From JAAYRQ01 sp035647235 (GTDB lineage: Bacteria > Bacillota > Syntrophomonadia > Syntrophomonadales > Syntrophomonadaceae), in contig CAZEPV010000036.1 of assembly GCA_964514235.1 (NCBI GenBank), positions 1 to 10,304 on the forward strand: a stretch of 10,304 bases of DNA, in the 5' to 3' direction. The notes under the pieces were generated by a model. The model was given only the letters and a program-made list of their open reading frames with translations, did not search any database and had not been told where the DNA came from. Positions 1-6,889 of this stretch are shown here, piece after piece; the stretch's first letter is position 1, and every line of letters starts with the position of its first letter. The translations under genes and the position numbers were made by a program.

Positions 1-689
1 TCGCCTTCATATATGGCTTTACCAATAATGGCCCCGATTACCCCGTCCCTTTCCAGGGCTTTTATATCTTGCAGGTCTTCTAGGCTGGTAACCCCACCCG
101 ATGCAATTATTTTAAGCTTAGTTATTAAGGCCATTTCTTTGGTAGCTATTAAATTCGGCCCTTTAAGCAAGCCATCTTTAGCTATATCGGTATAGACAGC
201 GTATTTAATCCCTAATTCTTGCATTTGCCTACCAAAATCCAGAGCCGATACTTCGTGGGTATTTACCCAGCCTTCGGTGGCTACCATACCTTTTTTAGCA
301 TCTACACCCAAAACAATCTGCTCTGGCCCGAACTTATCTAACAATTCCTTTATAAAATCGGGGCTGCTTACGGCTTTAGTACCTATTATTACTCGATTAG
401 CCCCTATTTTTAAGAGTAATTCTACATCCTGTAAACTCCGTAAACCCCCACCAACTTGAAAAGGAATATCAATTTTAGCCCTTATGGTCTCAATGGCCTT
501 TATATTGGTAGGTTTACCTGAAAATGCTCCATCCAAATCAACTACATGTACCCATTCAGCTCCTGCCTTGGCAAAACCTTGGGCAATTTTGGCAGGCTCA
601 TTAGAATAAATTGTCTTATCCTCAGCCCGTCCCTGTATTAATCTGACACATTGTCCGTCATTTATATCTATAGCTGGAAAAATTATCAT
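1..689 (-). CDS. hisA: HisA, ProFAR isomerase (3'-truncated by window edge)
   Basis: 1-(5-phosphoribosyl)-5-[(5-phosphoribosylamino)methylideneamino]imidazole-4-carboxamide isomerase, a cytoplasmic (beta/alpha)8-barrel enzyme that performs the Amadori rearrangement in histidine synthesis. I translated 229 codons from the ATG at 689. The protein begins MIIFPAIDI, with catalytic Asp8, and continues with VVDLDGA (about 49-55), QVGGGLR (about 78-84), LGVDAKKG with the second catalytic Asp near 130, YTDIAKDG (about 166-173) and the phosphate-binding IIASGGV (about 194-200). Family members are about 240 residues, so only the last dozen or so are missing. A GAGGAG-type ribosome site lies about 10 bases before the start. 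The start is 20 bases after the hisB stop, so the two are co-transcribed. hisH, which usually sits between hisB and hisA, is absent. Identification is certain; the 3' end is unseen. Confidence 0.96.
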   Translation of the reverse strand, partial: MIIFPAIDINDGQCVRLIQGRAEDKTIYSNEPAKIAQGFAKAGAEWVHVVDLDGAFSGKPTNIKAIETIRAKIDIPFQVGGGLRSLQDVELLLKIGANRVIIGTKAVSSPDFIKELLDKFGPEQIVLGVDAKKGMVATEGWVNTHEVSALDFGRQMQELGIKYAVYTDIAKDGLLKGPNLIATKEMALITKLKIIASGGVTSLEDLQDIKALERDGVIGAIIGKAIYEG

Positions 690-709
690 AGATTAACATC
701 TCCTCATAA

Positions 710-1300
710 CTATAATTTCCCTTTGGTTGACCATACATCTGTGACTCCTGCTTCATAACTGACCGCTGTTTTAAGCGCTCGGGCTAAAGCCTTAAATGTT
801 GCTTCAGCAATATGGTGGGAATTTTCTCCCCTGATTAAATCTATATGCAAATTCATACCAGCATTATTAACTAAAGCCTGAAAAAATTCCCTGATATTTT
901 CCGTAGCTAAATTGCCGATTACATCTCGTTTAAATTCTAAGTTATAGGCTAAATAAGCCCGACCAGATAAATCTAGGACTACCCTAACCAGGCTTTCATC
1001 CATAGGGATAGTAGCCTCCCCATACCTTTTGATGCCTTTTTTATCCCCTACCGCATTCTTAAGAACCTGTCCCAAACAGATCCCTATGTCCTCAACGGTA
1101 TGGTGGTCATCAACTTCCATGTCACCAGTAGCATCTATATTCAAATCACAAAGGCTATGGGCAGTAAAGAGGGTTAATAAGTGATTTAGAAAAGGGATAG
1201 GGGTATTAATGGTGGATTCGCCTTTACCATCTAGATTAAGCTTAACTTTTACTTCACTTTCCGAAGTTTCTCTGTATACTTCTGCAGCTCTTTTACTCAT
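710..1300 (-). CDS. hisB: HisB, imidazoleglycerol-phosphate dehydratase
   Basis: Monofunctional IGP dehydratase of 196 residues, the normal length of the stand-alone form without the HisB-N phosphatase domain seen in enterobacteria. It converts imidazole glycerol phosphate to imidazole acetol phosphate in the cytoplasm, using a Mn cluster held by histidines and glutamates. Visible signatures are FLNHLL (37-42), His48, DHHTVEDIG (65-73) and NSHHIAEA (160-167), the duplicated metal-binding pattern of the family. The Asp usual in the first motif (FLDHM) is Asn here, a substitution I believe also occurs in staphylococcal HisB. The ATG shares one base with the hisD stop (TAATG), and the ribosome site AGGAGG lies inside the end of hisD, so translation is coupled. 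hisC, often found between hisD and hisB, is not present. Confidence 0.97.
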   Translation of the reverse strand: MSKRAAEVYRETSESEVKVKLNLDGKGESTINTPIPFLNHLLTLFTAHSLCDLNIDATGDMEVDDHHTVEDIGICLGQVLKNAVGDKKGIKRYGEATIPMDESLVRVVLDLSGRAYLAYNLEFKRDVIGNLATENIREFFQALVNNAGMNLHIDLIRGENSHHIAEATFKALARALKTAVSYEAGVTDVWSTKGKL

Positions 1301-2592
1301 TAAGCTAAATCCTCCTTTCTTAGCCTTACTGAATTAGCATGTGCAGTTAGACCTTCCACTGTTGCTATTTTTATAATATCATCGGCATGGGCTTGTATAC
1401 CTTCCTTAGAATAATAAATTATACTTGATGCCTTCATAAATGTATCAACCGTTACCGGGGAATAAAATTTAGCTGTACCACCAGTAGGCAGGATATGATT
1501 GGGCCCTGCGTAATAATCGCCCACTGGTTCTGGTGAGTATTCACCCATAAAAATAGCTCCAGCATCCTTTATTTTATTTAGCAAATCAAAAGGATTTTCT
1601 ACCATTAATTCTAAATGCTCTGGGGCAATAATATTAGCAACTCTGCAAGCCTCATCAATATCTGCAGCTAGTATAAAGGCCCCATAATTATTAAGTGATT
1701 CTTTAATAATATCTTTTCTAGGCATATGGACGATTTGCTGCTTTAATTCAGCTTCGACTCTATCGCATAACTCTTCACTATCGGTAACCAAAATACTGCG
1801 AGCTAAGACATCGTGCTCCGCTTGGGACATCATATCTGCAGCTAAAAATGCTGGGTTAGCTTCTTTACCTGCGATAATCAATATTTCACTCGGACCAGCC
1901 AACATATCAATATTGACTGTACCGTAAACCATTTTCTTGGCAATAGTAACATAAATATTACCTGGTCCACTTATAAGATCAACTGGGGGAACCATCTCCG
2001 TCCCATAAGCTAAGGCGAATATAGATTGGGCCCCACCCATTTTATATATTTCAGTAAGCCCTAATTCGGCCGCTGCAACTAAGGTGTAAGGATTCATTTT
2101 CCCCTTTTTATCTGGGGGACTAACCATGGCTATCTCAGACACCCCTGCCACCTGGGCAGGAATAGCATTCATTAAGACCGAAGAAGGGTAGGCTGCAGTC
2201 CCACCAGGAACATATATGCCCACTCTTTCTATAGGGCGGTGTAATTGACCCAAAATATTACCATTTTCATCAGATTTAATCCAGGAATTTCTTAACTGTC
2301 TATTATGGAAATCTTCTATATTATCTATGGCATTTTGTATGGCTTCTATATATTCATCACCAACACTTGCATATGCTTCTTCTATTTCCTGGTCGTTAAT
2401 CCTAAAATTATCTTCATTTATAATAGCTTTATCGTATTTCTCGGTTAAGATGAAAACACCCTTATCACCTTTTTCTTTTACTAACCTTTCAATTTCTGCT
2501 ACTCCAGCTTCATATTGTTTCATATCGGTATAATTAGCCTGGATGAAGTTCTCTAGCTCAGGGGTGAATGCTTTTAGTCTGCGTATTTTCAA
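1300..2592 (-). CDS. hisD: HisD, histidinol dehydrogenase
   Basis: Zn-dependent, NAD-linked enzyme oxidising L-histidinol to histidine in two steps, the end of the pathway. It has 430 residues, typical for the family. Motifs in order: YVPGG (127-131), GPGN (209-212), DMLAGPSE (229-236), QAEHD (257-261, metal ligands Gln257 and His260), the catalytic pair in PEH (Glu325, His326), GDYYAGPNHILPT (358-370) and LTAHANSVR (415-423) with the final His ligand. The start is a TTG: it overlaps the hisG stop as TTGA, and a GGTGGG ribosome site lies 8-9 bases before it. The next Met (residue 24) would remove the conserved N-terminal stretch. This is an intact, translationally coupled operon member. Confidence 0.97.
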   Translation of the reverse strand: MKIRRLKAFTPELENFIQANYTDMKQYEAGVAEIERLVKEKGDKGVFILTEKYDKAIINEDNFRINDQEIEEAYASVGDEYIEAIQNAIDNIEDFHNRQLRNSWIKSDENGNILGQLHRPIERVGIYVPGGTAAYPSSVLMNAIPAQVAGVSEIAMVSPPDKKGKMNPYTLVAAAELGLTEIYKMGGAQSIFALAYGTEMVPPVDLISGPGNIYVTIAKKMVYGTVNIDMLAGPSEILIIAGKEANPAFLAADMMSQAEHDVLARSILVTDSEELCDRVEAELKQQIVHMPRKDIIKESLNNYGAFILAADIDEACRVANIIAPEHLELMVENPFDLLNKIKDAGAIFMGEYSPEPVGDYYAGPNHILPTGGTAKFYSPVTVDTFMKASSIIYYSKEGIQAHADDIIKIATVEGLTAHANSVRLRKEDLA

Positions 2593-3242
2593 GATAGGGT
2601 CCCACCTTTCGTTATAATGGTAAAATTATTAGTCAAAGATTGAATTGATGCGGATTTTGTTCTATAACTAACCCGATTACATATTAATCTAGTAGTCGAA
2701 TCCATTATGGCTACCAGTTCAACTAAATTGTTTTCTTTAAGGGTTCTACCAGTTGATACTATATCTACAATCATGTCTGCTAAGCCCATTATGGGGGCCA
2801 ATTCAATATTGCCATGTAGTTTTATAATTTCTACTTGTAGACCTTGTTCGCGGAAAAATTTTTCGGCTACTATTGGAAATTTAGTGGCTACCCTTTTATA
2901 ATTAAAATCTTTTAAAGGTGTAGTAGCTAATTCCCGCGGAACTGCCACTACGAATCTACAATATCCGAATTCTAAATCAGCTAATTCAAATACATCTTTA
3001 GTCTGTTCTACAATTACGTCTTTACCTACTATGCCCACATCAGCAGCCCCTTGTTCTACATAAGTGGGTACATCTGTGGGGCGGCACATTATATACCTAA
3101 GATTTCTATCTTCATAATCAAAAACCATACTTCTGCTATCAAGCTTTAATTCGTCTGTGGGTAACTTTGCTTTTTCAAATAATTCTATGGTCGGTTTGAG
3201 TAAAGTGCCTTTGGATAAGGCTATGGTTAATTTACCTGCCAT
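2589..3242 (-). CDS. hisG: HisG, ATP phosphoribosyltransferase, short (HisZ-dependent) form
   Basis: Catalyses the committed step of histidine synthesis, joining ATP and PRPP to give phosphoribosyl-ATP. The product is 217 residues, so it lacks the C-terminal regulatory domain of the long (about 300-residue) form. Short HisG works as a hetero-octamer with HisZ, which is encoded just upstream here. Signatures are ALSKGTL (8-14), CRPTDVPTYVEQGAADVGIVG (53-73) and the PRPP loop DIVSTGRTLKEN (160-171). I place the start at ATG 3242, not at the in-frame GTG at 3248: the AGGTGG ribosome site (3250-3255) is 7 bases from the ATG but only 1 base from the GTG. The stop overlaps the hisD TTG by 4 bases. 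It is separated from hisZ by about 200 bases of repeats. Confidence 0.96.
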   Translation of the reverse strand: MAGKLTIALSKGTLLKPTIELFEKAKLPTDELKLDSRSMVFDYEDRNLRYIMCRPTDVPTYVEQGAADVGIVGKDVIVEQTKDVFELADLEFGYCRFVVAVPRELATTPLKDFNYKRVATKFPIVAEKFFREQGLQVEIIKLHGNIELAPIMGLADMIVDIVSTGRTLKENNLVELVAIMDSTTRLICNRVSYRTKSASIQSLTNNFTIITKGGTLS

Positions 3243-3249
3243 TTTCACA

Positions 3250-3255
3250 CCACCT
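3250..3255 (-). promoter_or_regulatory. Ribosome binding site deciding the hisG start
   Basis: AGGTGG on the minus strand lies 7 bases before ATG 3242. It nearly touches the alternative GTG at 3248, which favours the ATG and a 217-residue HisG. Confidence 0.7.
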
Positions 3256-3268
3256 TTTTTTGCTTCTT

Positions 3269-3298
3269 GACGCTGATTTACACTGATTAGCGCTGATT
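3269..3298. repeat. Three tandem 10-bp repeats upstream of hisG
   Basis: On the plus strand three consecutive 10-mers read GACGCTGATT, TACACTGATT and AGCGCTGATT, sharing the core CRCTGATT. They end 27 bases upstream of the hisG ATG. A 10-bp period places each copy on the same face of the helix, as in arrays of protein-binding sites. Against that, degenerate intergenic repeats of this general look occur in many bacterial genomes. From this window alone a scattered repeat is at least as likely as an operator. No clear -35/-10 promoter can be recognised beside it. Confidence 0.75.
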
Positions 3299-3303
3299 TC
3301 TCT

Positions 3304-3339
3304 TTTAAAACTGGCGACCACAGGTCGCCCCTACCAACA
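3304..3339. repeat. Hairpin repeat B, copy in the hisZ-hisG spacer
   Basis: It contains the perfect inverted repeat GGCGACC-ACA-GGTCGCC at 3313-3329 (7-bp stem, 3-base loop). The flanks AAACT on the left and CCCTAC on the right are shared with the copies upstream of purM. Similarity to the first copy at 10125 extends over about 30 bases, beginning in a CTTTT-rich stretch on the left. On the his mRNA strand the stem is followed by AGTTTT, which resembles a weak intrinsic terminator, but the U-run is short. This is probably a dispersed repeat. Confidence 0.85.
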
Positions 3340-3352
3340 CATCGCTACCGAG

Positions 3353-3430
3353 GTGTCACTCTGAGTGGTTAGCGGAGATTCTTGACCATTGCTAGATGGA
3401 AAGATCCTTCACCGTGTTTCAGGATGACAC
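3353..3430. repeat. 78-bp inverted-repeat element C (MITE/REP-like), complete copy
   Basis: The element is bounded by imperfect terminal inverted repeats. The left end reads GTGTCACTCTGAG, and the right end read in reverse complement is GTGTCATCCTGAAA. The interior also folds: GGAGATTCTT near 3374-3383 faces AAGATCCTTC near 3401-3410. It encodes nothing. Its right edge is only 11 bases from the hisZ stop. The first 57 bases match 51 positions of the copy at 10240. No clear target-site duplication is visible. Short inverted repeats ending in TGTCAT/CCTGA are common in bacterial genomes, so I read this as a dispersed non-autonomous repeat. How it moves is unknown. Confidence 0.85.
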
Positions 3431-3441
3431 ATGGAGAAGGT

Positions 3442-4593
3442 TTACGTCAGCCATATCAGTTCATACCCCGACTTATCTTCCTTTTTAGCCATAAGGTCAG
3501 CTTCACTTAGATTTTCTACATCCATTTCTACCACATAGCCTTTTTCCCGCAATTCTTTACATTTATTTACGACATTTATATAATCACTACCCCCTACTAG
3601 ATAGTGGGGAATTGTGGATTTTTCAGCTTCTAGGACTAAGGCCAACCTGTCTAAGCCCATGGCAAAGCCAGTTGCTGGACATTCATGTCCGAATTGACCG
3701 ATTAGGTTATCATATCTTCCCCCACCTAATAGGCCGTATCCTAGGTCAGCATTATAACCTTCAAATACGATACCTGTATAATAATCTAAGCCCCGCAGAA
3801 CCCCCATATCTAAAACCACATTGTCTAAAACTTGGCAGGCATCTAGGGCATTATAAACATTGATTAATTCTTCAATAGCCAGACTCGCTTTGCGGTTTTT
3901 TTCCGCATAAGGTATCTGCTTTAAGACTTCTAGACCCCCATGTAAAAGAGGCAGTTTACCGATAGTTTCTTTTAATTCATCTTCAACGGGCAGACTTTCT
4001 AAAACCTTGGTCAATTCTACTAAGTCCTTGCCCTCTACTAGGTAGCGTATAATATTCTGTTTTTCTTCATCTATTTTGCTATCAGCCAGTAAATTGTTAA
4101 AAATGGCAATTTGGTTGAGGCTGATCTTAAAGTTAGGTACCCCAATAGTCCGCATAGCTTCTACCGCAATAGTAATAACTTCTGCATCAGCTCGAACCCC
4201 AGAAGCACCAATGAGCTCTATGCCCATCTGCCAGAATTCGCGATATTGGGCCCTTTGCGGTTGTATATGTCTGAAAACATTAGCCAAATAATAAAGCCTT
4301 TGAGGAAAGTTCTCATCCTTAAAATGGGTAGCTGCTAACCTGGCAATAGCTACCGTCACTTCAGGCCGCAGCGAAAGGATGCCACCTTCCCTATCCATAA
4401 ATAGGAAAAGTTCTTCTCGGATATTGCCTGTACCCGTTTCAATAACTTCTAAAAATTCGAAAGTAGGGGTAATCACTTCACTAAAACCATAGCTCTGAAA
4501 TAAATGGGCTATCTTTTTTTCCATTTTTCTTCTAGCAGCCACCTCACCTGGCAATAAGTCTCGAAGTCCGCTAGGAATAAGCTTATTTTTCAT
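3442..4593 (-). CDS. hisZ: HisZ, regulatory subunit of ATP phosphoribosyltransferase
   Basis: A histidyl-tRNA synthetase paralogue that does not charge tRNA; it activates short HisG and senses histidine. The 383-residue protein carries the class II synthetase core: LRPEVT (75-80), LYYLANVFRH (100-109, motif 2-like), REFWQMGIELIG (118-129), GLDYYTGIVFE (268-278), LGGGRYDNL (289-297) and GFAMGLDRL (309-317). It is shorter than true HisRS (about 420) and the C-terminal anticodon-binding domain is reduced to a remnant. With a short HisG encoded next, it is HisZ rather than hisS. I choose ATG 4593 because GGGGGGAG sits 5 bases before it; an in-frame ATG at 4608 would add five residues (MGGVV) with no ribosome site. 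The start overlaps the end of the TrpR-like gene by 11 bases. The stop adjoins a repeat element. Confidence 0.93.
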   Translation of the reverse strand: MKNKLIPSGLRDLLPGEVAARRKMEKKIAHLFQSYGFSEVITPTFEFLEVIETGTGNIREELFLFMDREGGILSLRPEVTVAIARLAATHFKDENFPQRLYYLANVFRHIQPQRAQYREFWQMGIELIGASGVRADAEVITIAVEAMRTIGVPNFKISLNQIAIFNNLLADSKIDEEKQNIIRYLVEGKDLVELTKVLESLPVEDELKETIGKLPLLHGGLEVLKQIPYAEKNRKASLAIEELINVYNALDACQVLDNVVLDMGVLRGLDYYTGIVFEGYNADLGYGLLGGGRYDNLIGQFGHECPATGFAMGLDRLALVLEAEKSTIPHYLVGGSDYINVVNKCKELREKGYVVEMDVENLSEADLMAKKEDKSGYELIWLT

Positions 4594-4894
4594 CACTACT
4601 CCCCCCATCCAAAATCTTTAATACCTTTTTATAACCACCTGCACCATAATTAAGGCATCTGTTCACTCGACTAATTGTAGCTGTACTAGCCCCTGTATCT
4701 TGGGCAATTTTATTATAAGTAGTGTCCGTCTTTAACAAACGAGCTACTTGTAACCTTTGTCCCATGGCCTTAATTTCACTAATAGTACACAAATCATCTA
4801 AAAAGCGGTTTACATCATCTACAGTTTCTAAAGTCAGTATAGCCTTAACTAAAAAATCACTATATGGATCTTGCCAATTAGGTTTGTATGCCAT
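4583..4894 (-). CDS. TrpR-like repressor of the YerC/YecD family (candidate HisR)
   Basis: A 103-residue cytoplasmic DNA-binding protein beginning MAYKPNWQDPYSDFLVKAIL. It has the TrpR/YerC fold pattern: a helical N-terminal half (FLDDLCTISEIKAMGQRLQVA, about 31-51) and then a helix-turn-helix, TYNKIAQDTGASTATISRV (59-77), followed by NRCLNYGAGGY. The family is Firmicute-specific and often sits in or near his operons, where it has been proposed as the histidine-responsive repressor HisR. Its place directly before hisZ, overlapping it by 11 bases, fits that role and suggests autoregulation. The start is ATG 4894, because the ribosome site AAAGGGGG (4902-4909) is 7 bases upstream and overlaps the preceding gene's stop; an upstream in-frame ATG at 4927 lies inside the HD gene and has no such site. 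The family is confident; the target genes are inference. Confidence 0.92.
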   Translation of the reverse strand: MAYKPNWQDPYSDFLVKAILTLETVDDVNRFLDDLCTISEIKAMGQRLQVARLLKTDTTYNKIAQDTGASTATISRVNRCLNYGAGGYKKVLKILDGGSSDEK

Positions 4895-4907
4895 AATAAT
4901 ACCCCCT

Positions 4908-5570
4908 TTATAGCAATTGAGTATCATTTATCAATAGTTCAAAATCACATCCTAAGTAATTAGCAGCCCTACGGCACATCAACATTTTCGTCAGAAATAT
5001 CTCAAAATACTCCATTACCGAACATACCCTTATATCTATTATTATTTCTAAGCTTATTTTCATAGCTAAATCATTTACGATTAAATTAGTATTGGTAACC
5101 GCGTAATTGACCCTATCCCTAGGGGTAAAAGCTGATATTTCCCTTTTCCTCACTCTAGAGCGGTGGACATCAGACTTATCAGCAATGATTAGGGCTGCAG
5201 CCACATTATTTACCGTAAAGCCACCTGCATGTTCCTCATGATTGCCTATGGCACCAATGATGGTGGCAATTTCCTCGGCTTCCATACCTAAATCCAATAA
5301 TATATTGAAAGCTATCATACCCCCTGATAGCCCATGCCCATAGCGATTAACCAGATTGCCTATGTCATGTAAATAAGCAGCTATAGCCCCCAACTCTGCC
5401 TCTCGCTCAGGGTAGCCCAACTTATCCAGTATGTGGTAACATAAATCGGCGGTCAATAGAGCATGATTGACATTATGTTCAATCGCCCCCATATTACCAA
5501 TATAAGTATTCCCTTGGCTCATATATTCCCGCACTTTATCGCAGTTTTTTACAGTTTCTAGAGTAATCAC
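4908..5570 (-). CDS. HD-domain phosphohydrolase, substrate unknown
   Basis: A 220-residue soluble protein with the metal-binding HD pattern: His32/His36 in EHNVNHALL, the His68-Asp69 doublet in YLHDIGN (66-72), His79, His111 in GNHEEHAGG and Asp131 in IIADKSDVHRSR. All residues expected for a metal-dependent phosphohydrolase are present. The C-terminal 70 residues (about 150-220) look like a separate small domain that I cannot name. There is no signal peptide or clear membrane helix. The start is GTG 5570, supported by AGGAGG 7 bases upstream. The gene lies 16 bases after purD and 13 bases before the TrpR-like gene, so it is an operon member. A role on a nucleotide or sugar phosphate linked to PRPP, purines or histidine is only a guess from position. 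Confidence 0.88.
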   Translation of the reverse strand: MITLETVKNCDKVREYMSQGNTYIGNMGAIEHNVNHALLTADLCYHILDKLGYPEREAELGAIAAYLHDIGNLVNRYGHGLSGGMIAFNILLDLGMEAEEIATIIGAIGNHEEHAGGFTVNNVAAALIIADKSDVHRSRVRKREISAFTPRDRVNYAVTNTNLIVNDLAMKISLEIIIDIRVCSVMEYFEIFLTKMLMCRRAANYLGCDFELLINDTQLL

Positions 5571-5586
5571 CTACTACCTCCTAGCC

Positions 5587-6864
5587 CTACTTTAAAGCCT
5601 TTTTGCCTATATCGGTTCTATAATGCATACCCTCAAAGTTGATAGTTTTAAGATTGGCGTACACTTGGGCAATCGCATTTTTTATACTATCACCCAAACA
5701 GACTAGACCCAAAACCCGCCCTCCATTGGTAACTAATTTCCCATCCTTAATAGCTGTACCAGCCTGAAAAACCAAAACATCATCGGGCAAATTATCTAAG
5801 CCCTGGATAGGAAAGCCCTTTTCATAGCTTCCTGGATAACCTGGGGAAGCTAGGACCACACATACTGCACTTCCATTATGAACTTCCACTGAATAGCCTT
5901 TTAGCTCAGCATCACAAGCCTTTTCTAAAATCTCCATTAGGTCGGTTTTTAACATGGGCAAAACGACCTGGGTTTCTGGATCACCAAACCTAGCATTGAA
6001 TTCCAAGACCTTAGGACCGGCTTCCGTTATCATTAAACCTGCATATAGGACACCTGTATAAGGGTAACCTTCTTGAGCCATAGCTTTTACAACTGGACTT
6101 AATATGTTTTTTTCTACTTCTTGATGCAATTTATCATTATATATAGGGGGATTCACATAAGCACCCATTCCCCCAGTATTAGGTCCTTCATCATTATCAA
6201 AGACGCTTTTATGGTCTTGGGCCGAAATCAGGCTAACATAATTCTGCCCATCACATACCGCAAAAACGCTCACTTCTTCACCAGCTAGAAATTCCTCTAT
6301 GACTATATTGCTGCCCGCTTCACCAAAATCCTTATCCAATAGCATACTATCTATGGCTTGGTAGGCTTCCGCCAAATCATGGGCTATAACTACCCCTTTA
6401 CCTTGGGCTAAGCCGTCCACTTTTATAACCACTTTTCTGTCTGGGCCTAAATAGTTCTTAACGTAGTCACGGGCTGAGTCCACATCCTGAAAGACTTCAT
6501 AATCAGCGGTAGGAATACCGTATTTTCTAAATAGATTTTTAGTGAACACCTTACTTCCTTCCAACTGGGCAGCCCCTTTGGTCGGGCCAAATATCTTCAG
6601 CCCTGCAGCCCGAAACTTATCCACTATACCTAACATCAAAGGCAATTCTGGCCCCACTAGAGTTAGATCAATTAGCTTATCCTGGGCAAATTTTAATAGG
6701 CTATCTAGATCATCCATCGCTATATCAATACACTGGGCCAATCCAGCCATCCCTGGATTGCCTGGTGCTGCATATATTTCGCTAACCATAGGGCTGGAGG
6801 CTAACTTCCATACTAGAGCGTGTTCTCGCCCACCCTGTCCAACAACTAAAACCCTTTTACCCAT
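5587..6864 (-). CDS. purD: PurD, phosphoribosylamine-glycine ligase (GAR synthetase)
   Basis: ATP-grasp enzyme joining phosphoribosylamine and glycine to form GAR, the second step of purine synthesis. Its 425 residues match the monofunctional family. The N-terminal domain has VVGQGGREHAL (7-17) and GPELPLMLGI (71-80). The ATP-grasp core has KVDGLAQGKGV (148-158), EEFLAGEEVS (190-199), DEGPNTGGMGAY (225-236) and the metal-binding EFNARFGDPE (288-297). The C-terminal cap ends with HYRTDIG (414-420). The ATG follows a GGAGG ribosome site. It lies 25 bases after purH and 16 bases before the HD gene. Nothing is missing or unusual. Confidence 0.97.
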   Translation of the reverse strand: MGKRVLVVGQGGREHALVWKLASSPMVSEIYAAPGNPGMAGLAQCIDIAMDDLDSLLKFAQDKLIDLTLVGPELPLMLGIVDKFRAAGLKIFGPTKGAAQLEGSKVFTKNLFRKYGIPTADYEVFQDVDSARDYVKNYLGPDRKVVIKVDGLAQGKGVVIAHDLAEAYQAIDSMLLDKDFGEAGSNIVIEEFLAGEEVSVFAVCDGQNYVSLISAQDHKSVFDNDEGPNTGGMGAYVNPPIYNDKLHQEVEKNILSPVVKAMAQEGYPYTGVLYAGLMITEAGPKVLEFNARFGDPETQVVLPMLKTDLMEILEKACDAELKGYSVEVHNGSAVCVVLASPGYPGSYEKGFPIQGLDNLPDDVLVFQAGTAIKDGKLVTNGGRVLGLVCLGDSIKNAIAQVYANLKTINFEGMHYRTDIGKKALK

Positions 6865-6889
6865 AATTACCTCCTAGAATTAACTCTCC

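Noticed and set aside
1178..1192. Asn in place of Asp in the FLDHM motif of HisB as a sign of inactivation
   Set aside because: The metal-binding His and Glu residues are all intact, and I believe an FLNHM-type motif also occurs in functional Firmicute HisB proteins.
3243..3441. T-box (tRNA-His) leader before hisG
   Set aside because: No T-box core sequence or specifier-loop arrangement is seen; the spacer consists of repeats only.
3410..3480. HisZ truncated by insertion of the repeat element at its 3' end
   Set aside because: The C-terminus ends in an ordinary hydrophobic strand (YELIWLT) and the total of 383 residues is within HisZ range, so the gene appears complete.
3442..4593. True histidyl-tRNA synthetase (hisS)
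   Set aside because: The protein is shorter than HisRS, with only a remnant of the anticodon-binding domain, and lies beside a short HisG that requires HisZ.
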